A stretch of DNA of 64,000 nt from Amylibacter sp. (GTDB lineage: Bacteria > Pseudomonadota > Alphaproteobacteria > Rhodobacterales > Rhodobacteraceae), in the NCBI GenBank assembly GCA_021775355.1, contig JAJFHZ010000040.1, forward strand, positions 1 through 64,000, given 5' to 3'. This document shows positions 1 to 11,072 of the stretch, piece by piece. The notes beneath the pieces are model-generated. The model had not been told where the DNA came from, did no database searches, and saw only the letters and a list, made by a program, of their open reading frames with translations. The position numbers were made by a program, and so were the translations under genes. Every line of letters begins with the position of its first letter. Position 1 is the first letter of the stretch.

Positions 1-387
1 ATCAAACTTTTCACCGTCAGCCGCCATTTTTTCGGCAGTGACATGGCGATAATCAATTTCCAAACCTGATTGCTGCGCATGGATCTGTGCCACCGGAATG
101 TTCCCGGGTGCAGCATCTGCGCCCACGACTTCGGCCCCCAATCGGGCCATAGGTTCGGACAACAGGCCGCCACCGCAGCCAATATCCAGAATGCGCAATC
201 CCTTAAGGGGCAGTTTTCCTGTCAGATCACGGGCAAATTCCACGGCGATCTGATTTGTAATATAATCCAGACGACACGGGTTCATCATATGCAAAGGCTT
301 GAACATACCTTCCGTGTCCCACCAATTTGCAGCCATTGCTTCAAACTTGGCCACTTCATCTGCATCAACTGTTTTCGTCGTTACCAT
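1..387 (-). CDS. ubiG: UbiG, ubiquinone biosynthesis O-methyltransferase (3' end outside window)
   Basis: Only the first 129 codons are present; the gene runs off the left edge. UbiG is an S-adenosylmethionine (SAM)-dependent O-methyltransferase acting on two hydroxyl groups of the ubiquinone ring. The N-terminus has the family pattern: a '[11 protein letters not shown]' opening, then 'MNPCRLDYI', then SAM-binding motif I '[15 protein letters not shown]' followed by '[10 protein letters not shown]'. The start is the ATG at 385-387 on the minus strand. It is divergent from the iminopeptidase gene with about 60 bp between the starts. Family assignment is firm; only the missing 3' part is unknown. 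Confidence 0.93.
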   Translation of the reverse strand, partial: MVTTKTVDADEVAKFEAMAANWWDTEGMFKPLHMMNPCRLDYITNQIAVEFARDLTGKLPLKGLRILDIGCGGGLLSEPMARLGAEVVGADAAPGNIPVAQIHAQQSGLEIDYRHVTAEKMAADGEKFD

Positions 388-448
388 TGATCTTAGGCCC
401 TTAACCTGCAAAGTAATTCTTATATATAACGTACCATACAGGGTGAAG

Positions 449-1414
449 ATGCGGAATTCAGATAGTCAAATTGGCGCAGGGCGGCAGTTGTACCCGATTA
501 TCCAACCATATTTCTATCAAATGCTGGAAGTCAGCGATGACCATACGCTTTATGTTGAGGAATGTGGCAATCCCGACGGCATCCCCGTTGTTATCCTGCA
601 CGGGGGCCCCGGTGGGGGTTGTAGCCCGGGAATGCGGCGATTTTTTCACCCCGATGTTTTCCGTATTATCCTGTTTGACCAACGCGGATGCGGACGTTCA
701 ACACCACACGCAAGCGTTGAAGATAATACAACGTGGCATCTGGTCGATGATATTGAACGCATCCGCAAGCATCTGGGTGTTGAAAACTGGATTGTTTTCG
801 GCGGCTCATGGGGGGCGACGCTTTCGCTGGTCTATGCACAAGCCCATCCAGCGCGTGTTCGCCACCTAGTTCTGCGCGGCGTATTCCTGATGACACAAGC
901 GGAGCTGGACTGGTTTTATGGCGGCGGTGCCGGTCAGTTTTTCCCCGAAGAATGGGAAAAGTTTATGGAGCTTTTGCCCGCAGATGAGCAACACGATATA
1001 ATCGGTGGATACGCCAAAAGACTGTTTGGCAATGATCTGTCAATACAGACCAGCTTTGCCCGTGCATGGACAGGCTGGGAAACAGCACTGGCTTCATTGG
1101 AAAGCCACACATCCCCCGTAGCGGTGCCCGCAGCATATGCATGCGCTTTTGCTCGCATTGAAAATCATTATTTTTCCAATAAGGGCTTTCTGGCTGTGGA
1201 CGATCAGATCATGCGGGATATTGGCATGCTCAAAGATATTCCCGGAACCATTGTTCAGGGGCGTTATGATATGATCTGCCCACCGAATACCGCACACCGC
1301 TTGCATAACGCATGGCCGACATCGCGGTTGATCATGGCACCAAAGGCAGGGCATTCATTGTCGGAGCCGCAAATCACCTCGACCCTGGTCGCGGTGATGG
1401 ATGAGTTGGCTTAG
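449..1414 (+). CDS. pip: Proline iminopeptidase (alpha/beta hydrolase, S33)
   Basis: 321 aa cytosolic peptidase that removes N-terminal proline from peptides. The oxyanion-hole motif 'HGGPGGG' lies at residues 51-57, 'DQRGCGRS' at about 77-84 and the nucleophile elbow 'GGSWG' at 118-122, with Ser120 as nucleophile. The C-terminal 'GRYDMICPP' and 'AGHS' carry the expected Asp and His. The frame stays open upstream to an ATG at 299, but that would overlap the divergent ubiG start. The ATG at 449, preceded by AGGGTGA, gives the usual family length and is chosen. The paired thioesterase gene follows 57 bp downstream. Confidence 0.93.
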   Translation: MRNSDSQIGAGRQLYPIIQPYFYQMLEVSDDHTLYVEECGNPDGIPVVILHGGPGGGCSPGMRRFFHPDVFRIILFDQRGCGRSTPHASVEDNTTWHLVDDIERIRKHLGVENWIVFGGSWGATLSLVYAQAHPARVRHLVLRGVFLMTQAELDWFYGGGAGQFFPEEWEKFMELLPADEQHDIIGGYAKRLFGNDLSIQTSFARAWTGWETALASLESHTSPVAVPAAYACAFARIENHYFSNKGFLAVDDQIMRDIGMLKDIPGTIVQGRYDMICPPNTAHRLHNAWPTSRLIMAPKAGHSLSEPQITSTLVAVMDELA

Positions 1415-1471
1415 GTTATAGATGTAAAAGACGCCCAATATAAGCTCTACAATACACAGAAGGATAAGACG

Positions 1472-1876
1472 ATGCTTGAAACGTATAGGGGCGTTGTGCG
1501 CCCGGCACAACTTGACCACATGGACCATATGAATGTGCAATATTATACAGCTAAATTCGACGAAGCGTCTTGGCATTGGTTTTCAGCGCTGGGGTTAACC
1601 AGCGAATATTTCAACACAGAGAATTGTGGGATGGCTGCCGTTTTGCAAGTGACCAACTACAAGGCCGAAGCCATAGCAGGTGATTTGCTGACCTGCCAAA
1701 CTGAAATGCTGGAAGTGAAGAACAAGGTAATCCGTTTCATGCATCATATGCAAAATTCAGAAACCGGTGTTTTAATTGCAACGTCTGAGCTGACGGCCGT
1801 CCATCTTGATAGGGCTGCGCGCAAATCTTGCCCCATTCCTGGCGATATAATTAAAAAGTGCAAGGAAATGCTTTAA
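1472..1876 (+). CDS. Acyl-CoA thioesterase family protein (hot-dog fold)
   Basis: 134 aa, the usual size of a single 4HBT hot-dog domain. The N-terminal 'RPAQLDHMDHMNVQYY' matches the active-site loop of 4-hydroxybenzoyl-CoA-thioesterase-like enzymes (Asp/His followed by Asn and Tyr). Such proteins hydrolyse acyl-CoA thioesters, but the substrate cannot be read from sequence. The start ATG has AGGATAAG upstream. It is co-oriented with the iminopeptidase and convergent with fadH. The neighbouring fadH hints at fatty-acyl-CoA metabolism; that is an inference from context only. Confidence 0.8.
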   Translation: MLETYRGVVRPAQLDHMDHMNVQYYTAKFDEASWHWFSALGLTSEYFNTENCGMAAVLQVTNYKAEAIAGDLLTCQTEMLEVKNKVIRFMHHMQNSETGVLIATSELTAVHLDRAARKSCPIPGDIIKKCKEML

Positions 1877-1929
1877 TAGCATCGCCTAAATATCTGTAAG
1901 GCAGTGGTAATGGATATATACACTACACC

Positions 1930-3975
<2,046 letters not shown>

Positions 3976-4032
3976 TCACTGTAAGTTTATAACCCTAATG
4001 TGTCATTTCTGATTGTCACGCGAAACGCGGCG

Positions 4033-4419
4033 TCACCCCAATGTTTCCACGCAATGACGCCTGAAGGCGCGCTTCAACATGTCCAATTCTTCACGCAACA
4101 GGTTAATCTCATTGCGCAGATCATCATCTAAAGGCTCGCCTGCTACAATTGAAAAACTGTCCAACATAATATCTTCACCTGTTTTGCAAATAAGATAGGT
4201 TTGAATACCGTCCGCAATAGTCTCTGCCGGGATTTTGCAGCGGATAAGCCATGTATTTTCCTGTGCTTCCAGTGTATCTACAAACACCTCACCAATCGTT
4301 TTGCCTAAATAAGTCAATTCCAATATGGGCGCAGTGATTTCATCTTTTTCACCTTTGTAAATGCCTTCATATACACCACTGGTAATAAGCTTTCTTGTAA
4401 GAGTAGATGAACTGGGCAT
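4033..4419 (-). CDS. Conserved hypothetical protein with C-terminal coiled coil
   Basis: 128 aa, no recognised domain. The N-terminal two thirds look like a beta-rich fold with alternating hydrophobic and charged residues. The last 30 residues ('LRNEINLLREELDMLKRAF') are heptad-like and predicted to be coiled coil. It lies 9 bp downstream of the 256-aa hypothetical gene; the stop codon of that gene overlaps this gene's ribosome-binding site AAAGG, so they are one operon and probably translationally linked. No signal peptide or membrane segment. Function unknown. Confidence 0.7.
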   Translation of the reverse strand: MPSSSTLTRKLITSGVYEGIYKGEKDEITAPILELTYLGKTIGEVFVDTLEAQENTWLIRCKIPAETIADGIQTYLICKTGEDIMLDSFSIVAGEPLDDDLRNEINLLREELDMLKRAFRRHCVETLG

Positions 4420-4428
4420 AGCGTACCT

Positions 4429-5199
4429 TTATATGTTGGCGCGGCGGCGGCGGATGACTGATACGTCACGAATAGTTATTTGATTCATAGACGGGCTTTC
4501 AAAGATCAAATCGAACCATAGACTTTGTGCGCGTACCTCTTTGAATTTTGTATAGAACAAATCGAATTCTACAAACATTTCGCGTGTGGACAGATCCAGC
4601 TCACGCACAATTTGTTCTGTGTTGGGCCCGTGCCGTAAATTCAGGCGCGCAAACATTTCTTGTGGTCGTTCACTGTCAACGATTAATGTAAGGCGAATGA
4701 TGTGTTCTTTTTTTAAGCCCTCAACGGCGGCTTCAGGCATCTGGACCGCAAGTGAAAGAAACGAGCCTTCAAATTTAAAAACATCAAGCCGGATACCAAA
4801 GGGGGCCAGATCTTCTTCACGACTGTTTCGAACTTGTCTAAGCGTCATTTCACTTGCATTGCAGTCGTGAAAAAGGGCCAACTCGCGGCCAATTTTTGAC
4901 TTTGAAGCAACTGAAGACATTCCGCTTGGACTGACCGGCCCTGACCATGCCTCTGGTCGATGTGCCCATTCGGTGCCTTGGGGTTTTTTAATCGCTTTTG
5001 ATCCAATGACAGGCAAAGTCAGACGGGAAACAGCAACATGATTTAATTTATTTACCCGATTATGAAAAAGCCGTGCTTTTGCCCGCAGGTCATTCAATTC
5101 AGCCAAATCCATAGTGCTCGCGTCGCGGCTTTGACGTTCCCACCATTTCAGGTTGCGCTGATTACGCCATTCATCAAAAAAATTCCTGACTTTACCCAA
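4429..5199 (-). CDS. Conserved roseobacter hypothetical protein (DUF6478-like)
   Basis: 256 aa, soluble, no signal peptide. It opens with a basic, Trp-rich segment ('DEWRNQRNLKWWERQSRDAS') and continues with a beta-rich C-terminal domain containing 'FKFEGSFLSLAVQMP' and 'RLNLRHGPNTEQIVREL'. From memory it resembles proteins of unknown function common in Rhodobacteraceae (DUF6478); this needs a profile search. It is the first gene of a two-gene operon with the 128-aa coiled-coil protein. The beta-rich core could bind carbohydrate or protein, but nothing in the sequence decides this. Confidence 0.7.
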   Translation of the reverse strand: MGKVRNFFDEWRNQRNLKWWERQSRDASTMDLAELNDLRAKARLFHNRVNKLNHVAVSRLTLPVIGSKAIKKPQGTEWAHRPEAWSGPVSPSGMSSVASKSKIGRELALFHDCNASEMTLRQVRNSREEDLAPFGIRLDVFKFEGSFLSLAVQMPEAAVEGLKKEHIIRLTLIVDSERPQEMFARLNLRHGPNTEQIVRELDLSTREMFVEFDLFYTKFKEVRAQSLWFDLIFESPSMNQITIRDVSVIRRRRANI

Positions 5200-5281
5200 A
5201 ATGATGCCCTTATTTGTAATTCTGACCTTATTTAATCAACACTATAGATAGTTCGAAATAGATAGTACCAAGAAATCTGTT

Positions 5282-6058
5282 TCAAAGTAATAATCGGCGC
5301 AAAAGGCCGATTTTTTTAAGTTGGTTTTTTGGGCGGGCAATGATTGGCGGCTGGTTTGACTGTAGAGTTGGTTGAGTTTTCTCACCCGGTTGTGGCGCAT
5401 TTGGTGTTGTGTCCAGTTGAATAGACTCTGAATAGCTTTGTAAAAATTGCATGCCCTGTTCGGATGTTATGGGTGCATCTTTGCTCTGCAGCAATGTTAC
5501 CGTTACCAGATGATCGGATCTGTTAAGAAAACTTTTCCAGATATTTTTTGAAAGGGTTGCATCAGTATCAAACAATTCAAAATAAAGACCGTCTGAGGTT
5601 TGACGCTTATCCAAAATGGATACGGTCTGTGGGTTACCTGATGTGCTAAGTGTCTCTAGGCCATCGTTTGAAGTTAAGAAATCTGAAAGGGCATTAACGC
5701 CCTCTTGGTCTGTAAATGCAGGTGCTTTTGCAACACTGGTCGTTACCAAGCCGGTAAAGCCGGCATTGCTGGCCACACGTCTGCCATATGAATTCAGGTA
5801 ACCGCAGTTTGCAAAAATTATAAATGCTGACGTTTCTGTTGTATTGCTTCCTCTGGTATCTTTACAAAATCCGGTAGGCGGGGTGATGCTGATACGGCCA
5901 TTTTCAACATCGACAAGTTCAGTTTTCGGTACTGTGTTTCGTGTGGGATAAGGTTCGCCTGCCCCGCCGCCGCATGCAGCGATGAACAGTGTGCTGAAAA
6001 GCAAACCGGATGTTGATAAAAAGCATCTTCGTCTTGTTGCCAATATCCGCCTGCCCAA
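5282..6058 (-). CDS. Putative lipoprotein of unknown function (TTG start)
   Basis: 258 aa. The N-terminus has basic residues, a hydrophobic stretch and a lipobox 'FIAAC' with the lipidated Cys at residue 29, followed by Gly-rich 'GGGAG'; an outer-membrane or periplasmic lipoprotein is expected. The start is TTG, placed six bases after a strong GGAGGG. An ATG five bases upstream is in another frame and gives only an 81-aa shadow ORF. The mature part has no recognised domain. The C-terminus is Pro/Gln-rich then basic. An intrinsic-terminator-like hairpin lies inside the last codons (5292-5312). Confidence 0.72.
   Translation of the reverse strand: MGRRILATRRRCFLSTSGLLFSTLFIAACGGGAGEPYPTRNTVPKTELVDVENGRISITPPTGFCKDTRGSNTTETSAFIIFANCGYLNSYGRRVASNAGFTGLVTTSVAKAPAFTDQEGVNALSDFLTSNDGLETLSTSGNPQTVSILDKRQTSDGLYFELFDTDATLSKNIWKSFLNRSDHLVTVTLLQSKDAPITSEQGMQFLQSYSESIQLDTTPNAPQPGEKTQPTLQSNQPPIIARPKNQLKKIGLLRRLLL
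5292..5317. terminator. Hairpin with poly-T, overlapping the 3' end of the lipoprotein gene
   Basis: Perfect 7-bp stem AATCGGC / GCCGATT (5292-5298 and 5306-5312) with a 7-nt loop. It is followed on the plus strand by a T-run and preceded by the matching A-run for the minus strand. On the minus strand it sits just before the lipoprotein stop codon. No plus-strand gene lies upstream to need it, so it may work for the minus-strand transcript or in both directions. Confidence 0.5.
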
Positions 6059-6130
6059 ATCATTCCCTCCGAAACGCGTTGTTACTGGTTAATCAGTTCG
6101 CTAACGTATCGCAAGCTTCTGTTCTTAGAC

Positions 6131-7096
6131 ATGAATGGTTTTGTCAGCCAGTGTTGCGAACGATTGTTTGATGAGAAGGATATTAGATTGCTACCTGTAA
6201 AAAATCAAAAGTTCCAAGATTTCTATGCCCCAGCCGTCAAAACCAAAGCTATTTGGCGTCTTTTGGTTGGTTTGACTGTTCTTATTGTGGTGTATCTTGG
6301 GTTTTCCGTTTTGTTTGGTGTGGTTGTCGTTTTGGTTGCCGGGGCAGAGCGGGGTTCGGAAGTTTTATTCGCCATCAAGCAAGGAACAGACCCCAAGGCA
6401 GTGATATTATTGCTGACAACTTTTGGGGCCATGTTTGTTGGCGTTGTTTTGGCTGTAAAACTAGTACATAAACGCGGGTTGAAAAGCTTGATGGGCCCAA
6501 ACAAAAATGAAGCGATGCGTAATTTTATGATCGCGTTCGTAATTATTGTTTTTCTAATTCTGGTAAGTATTCCTTTTTATGTATTCACTGACTTGCCGGT
6601 TCAAAACATGGCGTTTTCCACATGGCTTTCTTGGATGCTGCTTGGTGCACCGCTGTTATTGTTGCAGGTATCGTCAGAAGAGCTGGTGTTTCGGGGCTAT
6701 ATACAACAACAGCTGGCGGCCCGTTTTGATAGTCGCTGGGCTTGGTATGTTTTACCGTCTGTGCTTTTTGGAATGCTGCATTATGATCCTGAAACATTGG
6801 GATCAAATGTTTGGATTATTGTCGCACATACAACGCTTTTCGGGTTAATTGCCGCAGATGTTACAGCACGTACCGGTAATCTAGGCGCTGCAATCGGGCT
6901 TCATTTTGCAAATAATCTATATGCTTTGGCAATTGTTAGCCTAGACGGCTCTTTGTCCGGTCTTGGGTTATATAAAACGCCATTTCATGTGTCGGATGAA
7001 GTGGCAATCAGGGACGTCGTTGTGCCGCAGTTGCTTTTTGTATTGCTGCTTTATGGCTTGTTTTTGTGGTGGTGTAGAAACAGGCCGCAGTTATGA
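6131..7096 (+). CDS. CPBP-family intramembrane metalloprotease (CAAX protease-like)
   Basis: Polytopic membrane protein with about eight hydrophobic helices. The three CPBP/Abi motifs are present: 'EELVFRG' (Glu183, Glu184 and Arg188 from the longest start), the His of 'GMLHYD', and 'LHFANN' with a conserved His and Asn. The family includes Rce1-type prenyl-protein proteases and bacteriocin-immunity proteins; the substrate here is unknown. The ATG at 6131 has no ribosome-binding site. A TTG at 6188 follows GAGAAGGA at good spacing and is the more likely start (302 aa). It lies divergent to the lipoprotein gene and upstream of accD-folC on the same strand. Confidence 0.85.
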   Translation: MNGFVSQCCERLFDEKDIRLLPVKNQKFQDFYAPAVKTKAIWRLLVGLTVLIVVYLGFSVLFGVVVVLVAGAERGSEVLFAIKQGTDPKAVILLLTTFGAMFVGVVLAVKLVHKRGLKSLMGPNKNEAMRNFMIAFVIIVFLILVSIPFYVFTDLPVQNMAFSTWLSWMLLGAPLLLLQVSSEELVFRGYIQQQLAARFDSRWAWYVLPSVLFGMLHYDPETLGSNVWIIVAHTTLFGLIAADVTARTGNLGAAIGLHFANNLYALAIVSLDGSLSGLGLYKTPFHVSDEVAIRDVVVPQLLFVLLLYGLFLWWCRNRPQL

Positions 7097-7160
7097 TTGC
7101 AATTCGTATCTTCGCAAAGTATCTGTGGTTACCGAATAACAACAAAGGCAGCTTGCGCCC

Positions 7161-8075
7161 ATGAACTGGATTTCCAATTACGTCCGCCCAAGGATCAATT
7201 CGTTGTTTTCGCGTCGCGAAACGCCTGACAACCTGTGGTCCAAATGTTCAGAATGCGGGACAATGCTGTTTCACCGTGAACTGAAAGATGCGCTGAATGT
7301 TTGCACGAATTGTGATCATCATATGATGATTACGCCGCGCGAACGATTTGCGGCACTTTTTGACGGGGGCTTGTTTATCGAACTTGAAACTCAGGCACCT
7401 GTTGCAGACCCATTACATTTTAAAGATCAGAAAAAATATCCTGACCGTATGAAAGCAGCTGTTAAGAAAACGGGTGAAGTTGAAGCAATGTTGGTGGCCG
7501 AAGGCGAAATCGGTCGTACATCGATTGTAGCGGCCGCACAGGATTTTTCATTCATGGGTGGTTCTATGGGCATGGCCGTTGGCAATGCAATTATCGGCGC
7601 ATGTGAACGCGCGGTTCAGCGCAAATGCCCGCTGATCCTGTTTTCCGCTGCAGGGGGTGCACGGATGCAGGAAGGGATTTTATCTCTGATGCAAATGCCG
7701 CGCACGACCGTTGCATTGCAAATGCTAAAAGAAGCGGGGCTGCCGTTTATTGTTGTACTGACCCATCCAACAACAGGCGGTGTCACTGCTAGCTATGCAA
7801 TGCTGGGTGACATTCATATCGCTGAACCGAAGGCACTGATCTGTTTCGCTGGGCCCCGCGTGATTGAACAAACCATCCGTGAAAAACTGCCAGAGGGCTT
7901 TCAGCGGTCCGAATATCTGCTGGAACACGGGATGTTGGATCGTGTGACCCACCGTAAAGATATGCGCGATGAGCTTATCACGATCTGTCGCATGTTGATG
8001 GGTCTGACACCGCAGATTGTTGGCGACCTGCCTGCACCGAACAAAGCTGAAAAAGCCAAAGGCGCGGAAAAGTGA
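7161..8075 (+). CDS. accD: Acetyl-CoA carboxylase carboxyltransferase subunit beta
   Basis: 304 aa. It transfers the carboxyl group from carboxybiotin to acetyl-CoA, making malonyl-CoA for fatty acid synthesis, together with the alpha subunit AccA. The N-terminal zinc ribbon has C29, C32, C48 and C51. The crotonase-like carboxyltransferase core contains 'FMGGSMGMAVGNAI' and 'GGARMQEG', and ends with 'PTTGGVTASYAMLGD'. A short charged tail follows. The last four bases overlap the GTG start of folC, so the two are translationally coupled. Confidence 0.97.
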   Translation: MNWISNYVRPRINSLFSRRETPDNLWSKCSECGTMLFHRELKDALNVCTNCDHHMMITPRERFAALFDGGLFIELETQAPVADPLHFKDQKKYPDRMKAAVKKTGEVEAMLVAEGEIGRTSIVAAAQDFSFMGGSMGMAVGNAIIGACERAVQRKCPLILFSAAGGARMQEGILSLMQMPRTTVALQMLKEAGLPFIVVLTHPTTGGVTASYAMLGDIHIAEPKALICFAGPRVIEQTIREKLPEGFQRSEYLLEHGMLDRVTHRKDMRDELITICRMLMGLTPQIVGDLPAPNKAEKAKGAEK

Positions 8076-9346
8076 CGTCAAAATCAAGTGATATCATTCT
8101 TGAACGCCTGATGTCACTTCACCCCAAAATCATCGATTTGACACTTGATCGGATGACCCGTCTATTGAATGCGCTGGGATCGCCTGAAAAAGCAATTCCA
8201 CCCGTGATTCACATTGCAGGTACAAATGGTAAAGGATCAACAGGGGCAATGATCCGTGCAGGGCTGGAAGCTTCTGGTGAAAAAGTTCACGCTTATACTT
8301 CACCGCATCTGGCGCGGTTCCATGAACGCATCCGTTTGGCTGGCCAGTTGATTGATGAACAGCTGCTGGCGGACATCTTGGAAGAATGTGAAAGCATTAA
8401 CGGTGGTGTGCCGATCACTTATTTTGAAATCACAACCTGTGCAGCGTTTTTGGCGTTTTCGCGGGTACAGGCAAACCACACAATACTGGAGGTTGGCTTG
8501 GGCGGTCGTCTGGATGCAACCAACGTCATCGACCAGCCGGAAATGACCATTATCACACCGGTTTCCGTTGATCACCAACAATACCTCGGTGAAACCTTGG
8601 CCGAAATCGCAGGTGAAAAAGCCGGTATTCTAAAACGCAATACGTTCTGCGTTGTTGGCCCGCAGCAAGACGAAGCCCTTAATGTGATAGAAGCACAAGG
8701 CGCGCGTGTTGGTGCGACATTGAAAATACACGGGCAACACTGGCATGTTTGGCAAGAAAACGGGCGGCTGATTTTTCAGGATGAGTATGGTCTGCTGGAC
8801 TTGCCCAAACCAGTTCTTTTGGGCGAACATCAAATGCAAAATGCAGGCATGGCAATTGCCGCACTGCGTTTGATGGGTAAGACCGAGGATGATTGTGCAG
8901 CAGCAATGACAAATCTTGAATGGTCCGCAAGAATGCAACGCTTGCGTTCAGGGCCACTTGTGGATGCTGCCCCCAATGCCGAACTGTGGTTGGATGGCGG
9001 TCACAACGAAGCGGCGGGGCGCGCTATTTCAGAGCTGTTGAATACACTGCCACAAAGACCAACCCACTTGATTGTTGGCATGCTGAACACCAAAGACGTA
9101 TCAGGATATTTGGCGCATTTCTTAAGGGGAACGACTAGCCTGCAGGGGGTCTCTATTCCGGGTGAGGCGGCAACGCTAACGGCTGCAGAAACTGCAAAAG
9201 CAGCAAGTGGTCTGGGGTTTCAGTCATCAAAAGCAGATGATGTGCTGGCGGCGGTTAAAAACATTGTTCAAAAAGACAGTGCTGCCAGAATACTGATCTG
9301 CGGATCATTGTATCTGGCGGGAAATGTTCTGCGTGAAAACGCATAA
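8072..9346 (+). CDS. folC: Bifunctional dihydrofolate synthase / folylpolyglutamate synthase
   Basis: 424 aa Mur-ligase-family enzyme. It adds glutamate to dihydropteroate and to tetrahydrofolate in the cytosol. The ATP-binding loop 'GTNGKGSTGAMI' lies near residue 50. Family motifs follow: 'TSPHLARFHERIR', 'LEVGLGGRLDATNV' and 'DGGHNEAAGRA'. The start is GTG, inside a GTGA overlap with the accD stop. Its stop is 3 bp from the stop of the convergent rfbA, leaving no room for a terminator. Confidence 0.96.
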   Translation: MTSKSSDIILERLMSLHPKIIDLTLDRMTRLLNALGSPEKAIPPVIHIAGTNGKGSTGAMIRAGLEASGEKVHAYTSPHLARFHERIRLAGQLIDEQLLADILEECESINGGVPITYFEITTCAAFLAFSRVQANHTILEVGLGGRLDATNVIDQPEMTIITPVSVDHQQYLGETLAEIAGEKAGILKRNTFCVVGPQQDEALNVIEAQGARVGATLKIHGQHWHVWQENGRLIFQDEYGLLDLPKPVLLGEHQMQNAGMAIAALRLMGKTEDDCAAAMTNLEWSARMQRLRSGPLVDAAPNAELWLDGGHNEAAGRAISELLNTLPQRPTHLIVGMLNTKDVSGYLAHFLRGTTSLQGVSIPGEAATLTAAETAKAASGLGFQSSKADDVLAAVKNIVQKDSAARILICGSLYLAGNVLRENA

Positions 9347-9349
9347 TAA

Positions 9350-10222
9350 CTACTCAAGCAATTTTGAAATATACTGACCGTAGCTGTTTTTTCTAAACCT
9401 ATGGGCTGCATCCGCCAGCATTTCTTTTGATATCCAGCCGTTTGTATAGGCAATCTCTTCCGGACAACCAGATTGCATGCCTTGTCGCTTTTCCAAAGTG
9501 CGTACAAAATTTCCGGCATCCAGCAAAGACCCGTGCGTACCTGTATCCAACCACGCAAAACCGCGACCCATGCGTTCTATTTTCAATAATCCATCAGATA
9601 GATAGCTTTCCAAAAGTGACGTGATTTCCAGCTCCCCTCTTTTAGAAGGCATGATAGCGCCTGCCCGTGTCGGCGCAGTCTCATCGACAAAATAAAGCCC
9701 TGTAACAGCGTAGTTGGAAGGTGCAATCGTCGGCTTTTCAACAATTGCCTTTACTTGTCCATCGTTATCGAAGTCGACAACACCATAGCGTTCAGGGTCT
9801 GAAACATGATACCCGAATACTGTTGCCCCTGTGGTCTGGCGCCCTGCCGCTTCCATCAGATTAGGTAACCCGTGACCATAGAAAATATTATCGCCCAAGA
9901 CCATTGCAGATGGTGCGCCATCTAAGAAGTCTTCTGCCAGAATAAAAGCTTGCGCCAGTCCATCCGGGTTAGGCTGTTTAATATAAGTAAGTGAAACCCC
10001 CCATTGTGATCCATCTCCTAAAAGGGTTTTGAACTGCTCTTGATCATGGGGTGTTGTAATAACTGCAATTTCCTGAATACCCGCAAGCATAAGTATGCTT
10101 AAGGGGTAATAGATCATGGGCTTATCGTAGATCGGCAATAGTTGTTTTGATATTGAAATTGTTATTGGATAAAGCCGCGTACCTGACCCGCCTGCCAGTA
10201 TAATGCCTTTTCGTTTTTTCAT
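9350..10222 (-). CDS. rfbA: Glucose-1-phosphate thymidylyltransferase
   Basis: 290 aa. First enzyme of dTDP-L-rhamnose synthesis: glucose-1-phosphate plus dTTP gives dTDP-glucose. The N-terminal nucleotide-binding motif 'GIILAGGSGTRLYPIT' is followed by the family signature 'KQLLPIYDKPMIYYPLS'. 'VLGDNIFYGHGL' carries the metal-binding Asp. It is the last gene of the rfbCBDA operon as transcribed and lies one base after rfbD. Length and motifs match RmlA throughout. Confidence 0.97.
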   Translation of the reverse strand: MKKRKGIILAGGSGTRLYPITISISKQLLPIYDKPMIYYPLSILMLAGIQEIAVITTPHDQEQFKTLLGDGSQWGVSLTYIKQPNPDGLAQAFILAEDFLDGAPSAMVLGDNIFYGHGLPNLMEAAGRQTTGATVFGYHVSDPERYGVVDFDNDGQVKAIVEKPTIAPSNYAVTGLYFVDETAPTRAGAIMPSKRGELEITSLLESYLSDGLLKIERMGRGFAWLDTGTHGSLLDAGNFVRTLEKRQGMQSGCPEEIAYTNGWISKEMLADAAHRFRKNSYGQYISKLLE

Positions 10223-10223
10223 C

Positions 10224-11072
10224 TCAGACAGCTCCTAATTCTTTTAATATGCTAGTCAGGCTTTTGCGCCAATCCGGGGTTGAAATTCCAAAAGCTGTTT
10301 CAATATCGGAACAATCCATTCTGGAATTTGATGGGCGCTTTGCAGGTGTTGGATAATCTGATGCGGGTATCCCTGTTACTTTTATATCCAATTCAGATTG
10401 TTTGAAAACCTCTGTTGCGAAATCGGCCCAACTTACTGCTGGTTTGCCTGCGAAATGATAAATACCGAAACGACCTTGGCCTTTATAAAACATCTGAGCG
10501 ACCTTCATCAAGGCAGAAGCAATATCGGTCGCAGAGGTCGGGCCACCTATTTGGTCATTCACAATATTCAACGCATCACGGTCTGCCCCAAGACGCAACA
10601 TTGTTTTAACAAAATTATTGCCATGTGCCGAAAAAACCCAGGATGTGCGCAGAATTGCGTGTGGCCCACCTGCAGCCATTACACCGCGCTCGCCCACAAG
10701 TTTACTACGGCCATAAGCCCCTAAAGGTGCAACAGGATCGCTAGGGGTCCAGGGCCGTGTACCTGAGCCGTCAAAAACATAATCCGTTGATATATGCAAA
10801 AAGGGAATATTTCGTGCAGCAGCGGCATTGGCCATGTGTGTAACAGCATACCCGTTTATTAACGTTGCCAGCTCTTCTTCTTCCTCTGCCTTGTCTACGG
10901 CAGTATATGCAGCGGCATTAATGATAATATTCGCGTCTGTTTCAGTGATGATTTTAGCACAATTTTTGGGGTTACTCAGATCAGCCTGATCCCGCGCCAA
11001 ACAGGTTACCTGTTTATGGTATGATAGCTCCGTCGCCACTTGCCCGGTTTTTCCAAAAACTAAAACCTTCAT
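10224..11072 (-). CDS. rfbD: dTDP-4-dehydrorhamnose reductase
   Basis: 282 aa from the ATG at 11072. It is the final NAD(P)H-dependent reduction giving dTDP-L-rhamnose. The Rossmann motif is '[12 protein letters not shown]'. The short-chain reductase signature follows ('[11 protein letters not shown]' and 'YGRSKLVGE' with the catalytic Tyr/Lys). A longer reading to 11129 would extend into rfbB; the chosen start makes an ATGA overlap with the rfbB stop, as elsewhere in this operon. Confidence 0.95.
   Translation of the reverse strand: MKVLVFGKTGQVATELSYHKQVTCLARDQADLSNPKNCAKIITETDANIIINAAAYTAVDKAEEEEELATLINGYAVTHMANAAAARNIPFLHISTDYVFDGSGTRPWTPSDPVAPLGAYGRSKLVGERGVMAAGGPHAILRTSWVFSAHGNNFVKTMLRLGADRDALNIVNDQIGGPTSATDIASALMKVAQMFYKGQGRFGIYHFAGKPAVSWADFATEVFKQSELDIKVTGIPASDYPTPAKRPSNSRMDCSDIETAFGISTPDWRKSLTSILKELGAV

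Noticed and set aside
299..448. N-terminal extension of the iminopeptidase
   Set aside because: It overlaps the divergent ubiG start; residues have no family similarity, and the ATG at 449 gives the normal length.
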